In this document: positions 48,372 through 57,626 of the stretch, in pieces
How the letters are laid out: each line of letters begins with the position of its first letter
How positions within the stretch are numbered: position 1 is the first letter of the stretch
Origin: Dactylellina haptotyla
Taxonomy: Eukaryota; Ascomycota; Orbiliomycetes; Orbiliales; Orbiliaceae
Direction: 5' to 3'
NCBI GenBank assembly: GCA_031310005.1
Contig: CM062385.1
Coordinates: 2,666,001 to 2,730,000, forward strand
Length of the DNA: 64,000 nt
Program-made: the position numbers and the translations under genes
Notes under the pieces: generated by a model
Told to the model about the DNA's origin: nothing
Seen by the model: only the letters and a program-made list of their open reading frames with translations
Database searches by the model: none

Positions 48372-50414
48372 CTCGAAAAGTTTCCAAGGGAAAAGGCCTT
48401 AAAGGAATAAATGTGATGAGGAGAGATTTTCTGAAGCAGACCAAGGGTTAAAAAAGCTTAGTAGCACAGGGTCGCCTTTATATATTATCGTTGATATTGG
48501 GTGGAAACTGGGTTCTCTCTTTTTCTTCTCCCTCTGGAGCCCTTTTTAAGAGTCTCCTCCTCTTATTTAAGAATTCCGTCTTATGTTCCGGAGAGGTGGA
48601 GACTTGCTAGTTAAGAATAGAGAGAGAAAGGCCTATTCCCTTGCCACATTGCACTTCGGCTTGCTGGAGAACATTTCCCACGATTGCGGGAAGTAAATAT
48701 TTCAAATCGATATCTAATATGCTAGTGTTTTTGGTTCGTCGAGTGGCCGTGGAGAGATGGAGAGAAGTGTTGAGCCTGCTGGATGGAAATACCAACTGCG
48801 TCTAATCGAGGTTGGCTAGGTCCAATCAAAATGAGTGCCAATGTTTACCAAGACAAAGAGAGCCGCATTCCATGGAAATTGAAGTCTAGAACTGTGGGTG
48901 GGTGGTATATTCCTTCCCAGCCAGGAACTGAGGGACTGCCGCGAGACGCCCACGGCCGTGCCAATAAGGTTCTTAAAATCACCAACCTCAGCCGCACGAG
49001 ATGGCCAACGGATTGGAGTCTCGGGAATATTAAACCGATGGAGGCCATCTTGGTTGTGGGCAATGTGTAGACGGGTTTCTGTCTTCGGCCTGCACGGCAT
49101 CTTTAGGCAGAGTGGCAATACTGGTCATGAAGTTGCCCACCTAATAATGCATGATATGGGAGTACCAAGTTAGAACTTGATTTAGCACGAGCTCAATGGA
49201 ATCTTGCAGGCTTTGCTCATCCGGATCATTCTGTGACTTCTCGAAGATGGCAACTTCCTAGACGAGATTCTTTCTGGGCGACTCGAAAGCACATCCACAT
49301 ACTCACTTGGGTAGATTATCTGTAATTATCTTAACCTCAACCGCTGTTGCCCAATCCCAGGTTTCGCCCGGGCTCTTCGGTGAGACCTTAGGGTGCCTCT
49401 ATCGAAAAGCCACCGGGGATTCGGAATGTCATGGTGATTCCCCTGGCATGAGAGTTCCACGGCTCGTAACTTTCGAAGCTTCCCGATACGGCAAAGGTGA
49501 TTCCTCACTAGCCACAGGGATGGCGGTGCGCGATACTCCTTGGGGCAACGTCTCTAATATTCTTCGTTCCAATAGGTTAGAAGGTCAAACCGGGGGGTAT
49601 GTTCAAAGCAGAGTCCTCGTACCGCCCTCGAAAGCATTTGGTCTGGTGGCAGAGCCAGAGCGGACTAGCTGGTGGTTCGTGCGTCGGAGGGTGGTCTGTG
49701 ACACGGGTCCCTGTGGTTTCGTCTGAGCCCGACGTGAAGCACAACAACAACACAACCGCCAACTCAAAACCATGGTACAGCAGGCCAGCGCGATACCCGG
49801 CGCGGAAGCCTTCCAGAACGTTACAGCTAGACTCTATTCTATCGAACAAGCCGAGTCTTTCCTCAATGGATATACCCTCCGTAGTGACAGGTGGTGATCC
49901 TCCCGGCCGCTAACTTAACCGAACCTCTCTTGACTTGGTTCAGACCGGTTTAAGAATCTGCTGCATGCTCATATGAAGCCAAACCCGCCAAGACCTCCCG
50001 CAGATATGTGAGCTCGCAATAGTGTTAGCCCCCTCGACACTCGAGAATTCTCAGTAGAATGGCAATGTGACTATGCCTATCCTGCCTCTCCGCCATCTTT
50101 TCCCATGCAAAGAATGTCTGAATCTCTTACCGGATAACTGCGCGACACTCTATCTGTCTTAATGCACCGACGATACGATATGCAGCCACCTTCCAAGATT
50201 TATAAATACGCCGTCTCGCCCACGTCTAGATGCTTCCTTCTCACTCACTATCCCCATCACACTCTCACCAGTGGATAAGGACTACAATGTAGTTCGCCTT
50301 TCTAGACTCTCATTAACTCGTTATAATCTGGCTGGCAGGTCCTTACTCCCTTTTCGCTCTTTTTTTAAAATCCCATTCTCTTTGTTTTGTAAGTTTCTTT
50401 TCCTCTGTGTCAAG
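48372..50414. other. 2.0-kb intergenic
   Basis: Several short frames overlap on both strands (for example around 49307-49726), but no domain or splice structure supports a gene. The last 200 bases, before 50415, are the likely promoter and leader of the secreted-protein gene. Confidence 0.4.
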
Positions 50415-50876
50415 ATGAAGATCTCAACTGCCATCTTGGTTACCATCTTGTCTGCTTCTGCATCAATAGCTCTCCCCATTGCCAATAACGACAGACCCCA
50501 GACTTCTCCAACGTCTGTCTCGACTCTAGCTTCTTCCACTCCAGGTAGTACGCCAGTCGCGGTGCCTCCCAGTGGTAGACCGAACTCACTCGGTCAACGA
50601 CTGAAAGCTAGTATCATGAATGATACAATGTTAAAAGCTCGACTACCATCTGGCAGAGTGGAGTTTCTCCAGACCGTCCCAGACACCATCTGGGATCAGA
50701 TAGCTCTTCTTCCTCCTAGACGCTTCGACCGGGCTCTGGATAAGCTAGTATTCAACGGTCAGATGCCTAACTCGCCCAAAGCACCACTACATTCTCGTGC
50801 TCCCTTCTCCAATTCCAGTGCTGGCGCTGTCAAAATTACCAGGTCCCGGATGCTAGCCGCCCTTCCAGTCAAATAG
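50415..50876 (+). CDS. small secreted protein, cysteine-free
   Basis: 153 residues from the ATG at 50415 (an in-frame ATG at 50271 would bury the signal peptide inside the chain, so the later start is preferred). The signal peptide is MKISTAILVTILSASASIALP. The mature part begins Ser/Thr/Pro-rich, then has a folded-looking segment (LGQRLKASIMNDTMLKARLP, FLQTVPDTIWDQIALLPPRR, DRALDKLVFNGQMP) and a basic C-terminus. It has no cysteine and no known domain. It could be an apoplastic or host-directed effector-like protein, but only secretion is supported. The hairpin array starts about 50 bases after its stop and could lie in its transcript. Confidence 0.65.
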   Translation: MKISTAILVTILSASASIALPIANNDRPQTSPTSVSTLASSTPGSTPVAVPPSGRPNSLGQRLKASIMNDTMLKARLPSGRVEFLQTVPDTIWDQIALLPPRRFDRALDKLVFNGQMPNSPKAPLHSRAPFSNSSAGAVKITRSRMLAALPVK

Positions 50877-50930
50877 ATGGCAAATCCTGGATGCTGCAAA
50901 GAACACAAAACCTCTTATTACTAACTGGTA

Positions 50931-50964
50931 TGATTTTTACCCGCCGGGTGCGATGAGTTGATCA
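50931..50964 (+). repeat. hairpin 1, type A
   Basis: Arms TGATT and GATCA (closing pair U-G) enclose the loop, with variable bases GG. Confidence 0.8.
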
Positions 50965-51069
50965 CTTCCATTAGTATTCCCGACATCCTTAATGTTCTGC
51001 CTTTAGTTAGGTCTAGGACGATACTCTTTACATCTCTACCTTGATTATCCTTAATCCTTAATACCCATT

Positions 51070-51109
51070 GGATAGTGTTTACCCGCCAGGTGCGATGAGT
51101 TCACTATTC
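51070..51109 (+). repeat. hairpin 2, type B
   Basis: Arms GGATAGTG and CACTATTC pair over 8 positions with one G-U. The loop matches the consensus exactly, with variable bases AG. Confidence 0.85.
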
Positions 51110-51178
51110 CTCTGCCTAATCCCCCCAATTCTACGAATCTTACAACTTGATGAAGTAAAATTCACAGAATACCTCCAT

Positions 51179-51218
51179 GGATGATTTTTACCCGCCAGGT
51201 GCGACGAGTTGATCATTC
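51179..51218 (+). repeat. hairpin 3, type A
   Basis: Arms GGATGATT and GATCATTC pair over 8 positions with two G-U pairs. The loop has CGAGTT in place of TGAGTT. Confidence 0.85.
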
Positions 51219-51359
51219 TAATTCCTCCTCTATCCTCATCTCTCTCTCGTAATATTTGTCTTCCTTCCTTTAACTAGGCACAGGAGCAAAGCTGAAACGA
51301 ACTAACGATTCATGAAGTTATGAACAATACAAAAAATGTTAGAAAAACCCAATTAGGAC

Positions 51360-51392
51360 TGGTGTTTACCCGCCTAGTGCGAGAGTTCACCA
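51360..51392 (+). repeat. hairpin 4, type B
   Basis: Arms TGGTG and CACCA are fully paired. The loop carries TA at the variable position and is one base short. Confidence 0.8.
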
Positions 51393-51423
51393 TGTCCACG
51401 CATTGGGCACTTTCGGGTGGATA

Positions 51424-51453
51424 GAAGCTTTAAGGCTTGATGCATTAAGCTTC
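51424..51453. repeat. spacer inverted repeat
   Basis: GAAGCTTTAA and TTAAGCTTC pair with a single unpaired T, between hairpins 4 and 5. Confidence 0.7.
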
Positions 51454-51517
51454 GAAGCACCTTTACGAATTTCCTTGCTTTAACGACTTCACGAAAACAC
51501 TCCGACGGTAGAAGGGG

Positions 51518-51555
51518 ATTGATTTTAACCCGCCTGGTGCGAAGAGTTGATCGAT
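51518..51555 (+). repeat. hairpin 5, type A
   Basis: Arms ATTGATT and GATCGAT pair over 7 positions with two G-U pairs. The loop starts TTAACCC. Confidence 0.8.
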
Positions 51556-51560
51556 ACCTC

Positions 51561-51574
51561 CCGTTCGGGAACGG
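51561..51574. repeat. spacer inverted repeat
   Basis: CCGTTCGGGAACGG, a 6-base perfect stem between hairpins 5 and 6. Confidence 0.75.
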
Positions 51575-51575
51575 C

Positions 51576-51611
51576 TAGTGTTTTACCCCGCCAGGTGCGA
51601 GAGGTTCATTA
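51576..51611 (+). repeat. hairpin 6, type B
   Basis: Arms TAGTG and CATTA pair with one G-U. The loop has an extra T and an extra C on the left and GAGAGGTT on the right. Confidence 0.75.
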
Positions 51612-51747
51612 TGCCACGATAATCTTCTCGTCTCTTTCTAATGACGTGGTGTGCTTTCTTACCTTTGACTGGTGCTTAGGACAAGGACACGCTTTTTAAT
51701 GAGGTTATGATAATTAACGACTCTACTACCTGGGATGGTTGGGAGGA

Positions 51748-51788
51748 AGAAGGATTTTTACCCGCTTGATGCGAGAGTTGATCCTTTT
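51748..51788 (+). repeat. hairpin 7, type A
   Basis: Arms AAGGATT and GATCCTT pair over 7 positions (closing U-G), extending into an A/T-rich run. The loop tip reads CGC-TTGAT-GCG. Confidence 0.85.
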
Positions 51789-51790
51789 TT

Positions 51791-51820
51791 ATTACCCTTC
51801 TCCGTCCTTACAAGGGTAAT
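51791..51820. repeat. spacer inverted repeat
   Basis: ATTACCCTT and AAGGGTAAT, a 9-base perfect stem with a 12-base loop between hairpins 7 and 8. Confidence 0.85.
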
Positions 51821-51854
51821 TGATGTTAACCCGCCAGGTGCGATGAGTTCATCA
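51821..51854 (+). repeat. hairpin 8, type B
   Basis: Arms TGATG and CATCA are fully paired. The loop starts TTAACCC and otherwise matches the consensus. Confidence 0.85.
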
Positions 51855-51960
51855 TGCTCTTTATGGGGGTTTCTTTTAGGTTGAGAATTAGGTGCAGTTT
51901 GGCCTGGTTGCCGTTGCTTCTTATTCGCGACTTTAGAAGATGCTGTGAATGTGGAAGAAA

Positions 51961-51998
51961 TATAGTTTTCAGCTACCTGGTGCAGCAAGTTTACTATA
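51961..51998 (+). repeat. hairpin 9, diverged loop
   Basis: Arms TATAGT and ACTATA are fully paired. The loop keeps only CTGGTGC and AAGTT-like parts of the consensus. Confidence 0.65.
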
Positions 51999-52037
51999 TT
52001 CCTTCCATCATGGTTTCTTATAAAAGAAATAATTGGC

Positions 52038-52071
52038 AGATGTTTACCCGCCCGGTGCGATGAGTTCATCT
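52038..52071 (+). repeat. hairpin 10, type B
   Basis: Arms AGATG and CATCT are fully paired. The loop matches the consensus with CG at the variable position. Confidence 0.85.
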
Positions 52072-52214
52072 TGTCTTCTCTTCTAGTTTACAACTTTACG
52101 ACTCTACGACTTTTACGAATTTCCTTTGTATTAATATTTAGTTGTATGCAGGTCCTCGGAATACTATCTGGTATGGATTCCTTGGTAGCCTTTTCTTAAT
52201 GTATATTAAATAGC

Positions 52215-52250
52215 GGATGAGCACTTCGCCTGGCGCGATGTCCGTCATTC
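52215..52250 (+). repeat. hairpin 11, diverged loop
   Basis: Arms GGATGA and TCATTC pair with one G-U. The loop keeps CGC-CTGGC-GCG and the following ATG. Confidence 0.6.
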
Positions 52251-52255
52251 CAAGG

Positions 52256-52635
52256 GTTTGCTTTTCATTAGAGACTGTCTCGTCTGGTACGGGATTTCGA
52301 CTCTTCGGCGTTCTGGGGATCGGCGTTTTTGGTTTTTTTTAACACTAGCTAGCTCTAGTAACTTGGGAATATATTATTACTTCTAAACTTCATCAAAACA
52401 TTTCCATCTCGACGTGAAAAGAATACAAATTTTCGAATAAATAGTACCTCGTGGTAAATATGCGGTCTAATATACATTCTGATTCTCAGACGGTTTAAGC
52501 TGTTTCACTCAGCCATCCGTGGATGTCTAAGGATTAGTTGGCGGTACAGTTTTAAGAGATCCCAAGAATTTAGTAGGGGGCAGACGAGACTAATCTCGAA
52601 CGCTGGACTTCTAACGTCTTCTGATACAAATCCAC
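52256..52635. other. intergenic after the hairpin array
   Basis: No hairpin copy and no coding signal was seen. It is the 3' side of the tRNA-synthetase-like gene. Confidence 0.4.
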
Positions 52636-54134
52636 TCAAAATCGGTCACCCGGATAAGCCTCTTGTTCAACACTCTGCCATTCCAAACTGTTGGTGTAGG
52701 TGTCTCGAATCGGTTGCAAAAGCTTATTCAGTGCCTTGATAACAACACATTTTAAATCCGCTGGTGTTATAATACCAATAGCGTAGTGCCTCTCAACTTG
52801 CTTAGAAGTGTAGTAATGGGTTGGATGCCCATTTTGGGCGTTGTGAATAGTTAATATAGAGCCTCGCGGCGCACATGGGGATGTAAACGGTGACAGGGTT
52901 TCGAGGAAGTTGGCCCGCTCGGTGGAATTGCATCCAACGTTACCTGCAAGCCGTTCCACTCTCATCTGACTGATCGGCCATATAACATCTAGAAGAAGTC
53001 CGAGAACCCCATTGTTAGAACTGATATCTTTGGGTTGACAGTTTGCCTCCTCGATTTTGTGGCGAACTGTGTCAGGATCATCTAGGAATTCGATCTTGGC
53101 ATCCGCTGTATGAGAGGAAGACATTTTGGAGCATGGTGATGATGGGGAGGAGTTGGCTGGTGAGGAATCCGTGGAATGTGGATATTTCAGGCTGGTAAGC
53201 ATATTATTCCTAATATGTTCGCGGCGTTTGTGGTTAATAAGTGGGAGGAAGGTTACAGAGTGAGTAAATAGGTTATCCTGGTATATAATGAAGGGCGAGT
53301 TAGTAGAATTCCTCCATAGTATATTTAAAGCGTTGAGCTAGGGGTGAAAACTACCTGATCAAGACCACCGAATTGTATATCCATGTCTGTGAATACCTCT
53401 CCAAGAGTTTGATGGATACAGCACAGCAGGGGGCTTAACATATCGGTTTCTGCAACTTCTGAGGTACAATGTGCATCTTCTCGCTTCATTGTTACGACCA
53501 ACTTATGAAACTCCTTTATAAACGCCTCGGAGTATGCATAAGACGATTCGTTAACATGCGTGATTTGTTCAGGTGCAACACCCAAAGAGCTGAGGATAGC
53601 TGTTATAAGGTGGCGGTAGTAAGCCAGCCGTTGGGTCACCAAGGGCAGAGGGTGAACGTAATTCACAAGAAGAGCATATATGTCGACATATAGGATGGTC
53701 GGCTTGCGTTAATAGTAAGTTAGGGAAAAATTTCGATACGTACTCTATTGGCAGCTTAATTAACTTTATAGCTTACCTGCAATCCGGCACGAAGAAAATC
53801 TATCATTTTCGCGAGAGGTACAAAATAACCCACATGCGCTATTGGTATGTTTTAGCGAAATGTGAATTTACAAAATGTGAACATCGTTTGACTTACGCTT
53901 TCCCGTCGGTGCTGTTACTGAGGTACAGAAAACTCGCCGTTAGCCCCTGCATATGAAAATTAAGTTATGTTAGTTTGAGTTCACTTACCCCATGCTATCT
54001 TTGGACTGCAGTTTTCTTTCAGAAGTCTTTTCAAAGTAGTCTCCGTTGTCCAAGGTTCGAAAAGATGTTGTCCCCTTGTGATAAGTTTGTAACGATCCTC
54101 GATTGTTAGGAAAGGGGAATTGACCATGTTCATG
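52636..54134 (-). CDS. tyrosyl-tRNA synthetase-like protein with altered amino-acid pocket
   Basis: Five exons, about 54134-53989, 53917-53897, 53838-53777, 53702-53355 and 53277-52636, roughly 405 codons. It aligns end to end with eukaryotic cytosolic TyrRS. It has the class I HIGH-type motif TGKPHVGYFVPLAKM, assembled across two splice sites, then VDIYALLVNY, DIQFGGLDQ, and the KMSKS-type motif SKMSSS with KIEFLDD after it. The anticodon-binding half follows (NNGVLGLLLDVIWP, ADLKCVVIKALNKLLQPIRD). Comparing with human TyrRS from memory, Tyr39 becomes Ala (KIAWG for KIYWG), Tyr166 becomes Cys and Asp173 becomes Gly, while Gln170 and the QFGG glutamine are kept. ATP-binding parts are intact. 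In the first exon the TyrRS-like frame changes at a run of five T (54060-54064), which could be a true frameshift, a sequence error or a missed intron. Confidence 0.8.
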
Positions 54135-55295
54135 GCAAATTGATAAGTTAAATATTAGAAGGCAAGAGAAATTGCTTCAAAATATGATAGCTTAAAATAT
54201 AGGGATTCTGCTTCACACGCCTAGGACGGTACCTGGTTTACGAGACAAGGGATTGTGATTATAGGGACCAGGGACCTCGAGTGCCATGTTTTCTGATATC
54301 ACATTTTCTCAATTTATAGCAAAGAGAAATGATAAAAAATGTGATATCATGACGAGAGCTCATGGGAACCTGTACGGCGCTCTTGTCTCGACGGGATGTG
54401 GGAGTGGCCATTAATGGCACTTGGTCATGTGTGATGTGCATGGGAGCTGTGAGAATCTCGGAAGCCAAGAAGGAATTCGCTGGAAACTTACCCGAGGCTT
54501 TTGAAAGGCCTATGTCCTATTCTATCAGGCCAATGAACCCTGAATTCGGAAGTGTTTCACACATCCGCGCCACTAACGCCTGAAATTCGAGGCCGAACGA
54601 GTCTGGCCAACACTTAATTCGGATGTTGACTGGTTGCATTTTCCTCAATCTGGCTCGGTCTTGTGTAACAAAGAATATCGCTGTATCCTCCCGTGCCAGA
54701 TGGCAAACAAGACGGCAGGGTACATATATTCTGCTTAGAATACCTTTGCGCATGCACGAGGGTCGGAGCTAAATCTGCGGCTAGGTATCTGAGGAACTCC
54801 CAATAAGCCTATAGAATTAGAAAATGGCAGCTCTATCCGGCTCCGGCGGCACGACGAACTTTTACTGATCGATTCCTCGCCGTCTCACTGTTTTCGGAAT
54901 GTTATTCACGCGTTTTCCTTGTTGCAACATTGTGAAGTTTACCTCATTTTATTATATGGGCAATCCGAGGATGTACGATGTTGCACAAGCACTGTTGGCA
55001 CAAATCTGCGAGGTTATCATGATTGGGAAACGTGTTCCAACCGGAATGTCGAGTTTTTGGGCAATTAGGCATGCGCATGGCTTACTGATTAAGTGAGTGT
55101 TTCGTCGGGGAGAGCTCGGGCGAGAATCGTTAAATGTAGAGCTTTCATCGGAGATGTGAATTCTGTTTGAAAGAATTTATAGGCTTTTGAAGAAGATGAC
55201 TTTGAGATTCTAGTGTATCGTTGATCTTATCCAAACATCAATTCAATAATTTTTTGCTTCATGCTTTTTGTGGTGTTTATCATAAAAAGCACAAT
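54135..55295. promoter_or_regulatory. 1.2-kb divergent intergenic region
   Basis: It lies between the TyrRS-like gene and the Fe(II) oxygenase gene, which point away from each other. Small minus-strand frames at 54753-54517 and 54468-54259 have protein-like composition but no recognisable family, and could be a decayed gene. Confidence 0.4.
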
Positions 55296-56271
55296 ATGAC
55301 CAATTTCTACGAGAAACTTCTACCAGATGGAACCAAAATTTGCGTCGCAAATTTGGAAAAAATCAGCTTGAGGAATCTTGAATCTGAAGATACGGAAGAG
55401 ATACACAAACTTTCCTCTGTTATGACGTCTCAAGGCATCTTTTATATTGACTTTCATGGCAGTCAAATGGGTACTATCTTGTCCGAAAAACTGGGAGAAA
55501 TCTACTATGTCACCCACAAATATTTCGACCAGAGCCAAGAAATGAAGGTTAAAGATTTTAGAGTCGACCAGAAGCCTTCACAGGATCGGGGGTAAGTAGC
55601 CTTCATCTGTTATAATACTGCGTATTAACGTATCTTAGTAACTTATTTTATTCAATCTAGATACAAATTCTGTTTGACTGATGAAACATTCGAGGTAAGA
55701 TAACAGGTTATCCTATGATAGTACGTAAATAAATTAAAAGATTGACGGCTAATATTGGGTTCAGATGGCTTACGATGAACTTGTTAAGGGAGACCTCACC
55801 CTACCCCCTATACTGCACCAAAGCAAGTATACGTTGAAATACTTCTCAGAGATATGTCATAGTACAGCACTCTCGATTCTCCGGGCGCTTTCGAATACAA
55901 TATCCACAGGAGAGCAACTTACACAGCACCACATGAAGTTGGGAACTAGTGATAGCGGGTTGAAACTTGTTTATGAGCCTTTCATGGTGGATAAATCTCG
56001 AGTTTGTGATAATACCCATACTGACAGCGGAACACTAACATTGTTATTTTATGATGAATGGGGCTTGGAAGTACAGCTGCAAGATGGGAAATGGGCATAT
56101 GTTGCGCCGGTTTCCGGGTGTGCCGTTGTGAATGTCGCAGATTACCTAGAGGGAATCAGTGCTAATAGATTTCGTTCTGCGCTGCACCGTGTTACTCAGC
56201 CGGTTGACGGCTTCGCAAAAAGATATTTCTTGTCATATTTTTTACGTCCAGTTGGAAAAATAGAGAGCTAG
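55296..56271 (+). CDS. isopenicillin-N-synthase-like Fe(II)/2-oxoglutarate oxygenase
   Basis: Three exons, 55296-55591, 55661-55694 and 55765-56271, give 278 residues (start at MTNFYEK; an in-frame ATG at 55221 would add 25). The N-terminal DIOX_N-like part includes NLESEDTEEIHKLSSVMTSQGIFYID. The metal site is complete: HTD (about His195, Asp197) and His251 in FRSALHRV. The co-substrate region shows Arg263 in KRYFLSYF, with the usual Ser of the RxS motif shifted to RYFLS, which leaves it open whether 2-oxoglutarate is bound in the usual way. The family includes hydroxylases, desaturases and ring-forming enzymes of secondary metabolism. It is shorter than most fungal members (about 330-350) by loss in the middle. 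It diverges from the TyrRS-like gene. Confidence 0.83.
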
Positions 56272-57626
56272 AGTAGCTGAGAGGTAATTAAAGGTTAACG
56301 GGTTTAAAAATGCTAAATTTCGAGATGTTTGAATCGTTTATATCAAGTAAGAGTTTGTGTAATTAGGAGATATAAGTATTATAGAGCTCATATGTTCGTT
56401 CCTCGACGGCAAGCTTGCAAGGTGATCAAGAAAATTTAAATATAAAAGTCGAGTTAGCTTGCTCAGGATTGTAATAGCTCGGAGGCTTCAAAGTCGTGAC
56501 ATTTAGGGATGATCTTAATGCATGTCATCGCCAACGTCTAGATTGATATTTAATTTATTTACAATTTTATCGGTTACCCAAGAAATGTTTCTTTTCCTAT
56601 GAATGCTAACAGTATGGAATCCAAGTATTTTCGTACTATCTAGAAGGCTGACTTTTATGAGACATTCCTTTCTTTCCTGTGGGTTCTATCTGGAGCAGCT
56701 AGGCACTTCTAAAGAAGGCAGTGCGCTAAATACGGGGATATAGTCTGTCTCAGGATATAGTCTGGAAAACTCTGGGGGTTAAGAAAGAGGAGCTAATGCT
56801 GTATTTTCGAAGAGGTGTCCCTTCTTGGCGCAGAATTTACCCGCATCCGAACCAACCTGAGATAATCGAAAAGTGAATTGTGACAAGGAAATTCAGAAAT
56901 TCAGTTGTGTTACAAATATTCTACCCAAACAACAAGGAAGATGCCGTGGAATCAAGACTTCTATCCGAATTGCCGGAGAACCACCACACTGTAGTATTTA
57001 ACTTCTAGAGATCATGGAGATACTAATGGAAGCGGGTATAAATACCCGTTTGTGGTCCTGTGAGACTTTCTTCCGTCCGGCAAATTGGAGAGGCACGCCC
57101 TTTCACACTACGAAAAGAACATCGGTGGAACATAGTAGAAAATACGTAGCTTTAAATCATCTTGGAGCTCTTGGGTGAAGGTTATCCCTAATTTGATGAT
57201 GCTATTGGCCTGAGAATGTATATTTCGGACGGTTAGACTCCAAGTCTCTGACGGATGCGGCTTTCAGCAGTCGGCCACAAGTACAAAGAGTGGCTATCCG
57301 GTATGTATGATGTCGTATTTAAATGAGTTTTGAAAAGCTTTTTTACAACCTATCATATTTAAAGAAATCGCGATTTGAGGTTGTGATATAATTATTTGTA
57401 CCTGGTACGAATATATTGCTCTTCATAGTGCCTTAAGGCTTGTTTTAAGCATTGGATGATGTACCAATACCATGTTTCTTACAATTGATATTTAATATCA
57501 GATTTTATGCCGGTTATTACGAAAGCAAAGGAAATCTATATCGCATCTCATTTTGTCATACATATTGCAACTTCCAATCCTTTTGATTGCTGCCGAAATC
57601 ATTTCAAATAGATTTTAAATCCAAAA
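56272..57626. other. 1.4-kb AT-rich intergenic
   Basis: No coding signal was seen. It is the 3' side of the oxygenase gene and the promoter side of the di-iron protein gene. Confidence 0.4.

Larger units (their letters stand above)
50923..52255 (+). ncRNA. array of eleven hairpins with conserved loop and changing stems
   Basis: Eleven elements of about 33-45 bases, all in the same orientation, are spread over 1.3 kb at 58-181-base intervals. The loop consensus is TTTACCCGCC, two variable bases, GTGCGA, then (T)GAGTT. Within it CGC and GCG are kept around a variable 5-base tip. The flanking arms differ between copies yet pair in each: for example ATAGTG/CACTAT, TGGTG/CACCA, AAGGATT/GATCCTT and AGATG/CATCT. 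Copies 1-8 alternate between type A stems (closing U-G, GATT/GATC) and type B stems (closing G-C). Extra hairpins lie in the spacers. It begins about 50 bases after the stop of a secreted-protein gene and has no long frame. I recognise no family. Transcription is not shown by sequence; a DNA-level role is possible. Confidence 0.75.

Noticed and set aside
49307-49913. Two overlapping plus-strand frames
   Set aside because: No start context, no domain and no splice signals; similar frames occur on the opposite strand.
50923-52255. CRISPR-like array
   Set aside because: Spacers are uneven (about 20-150 bases), the repeat is not constant at its ends, stems covary, and the genome is eukaryotic.
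50923-52255. Hammerhead ribozyme repeats
   Set aside because: The loop lacks the CTGATGA and GAAA core needed; only a GATGAG-like word is shared.
54259-54753. Gene between the TyrRS-like and oxygenase genes
   Set aside because: Two short minus-strand frames could be joined only through a stop and have no recognisable family.
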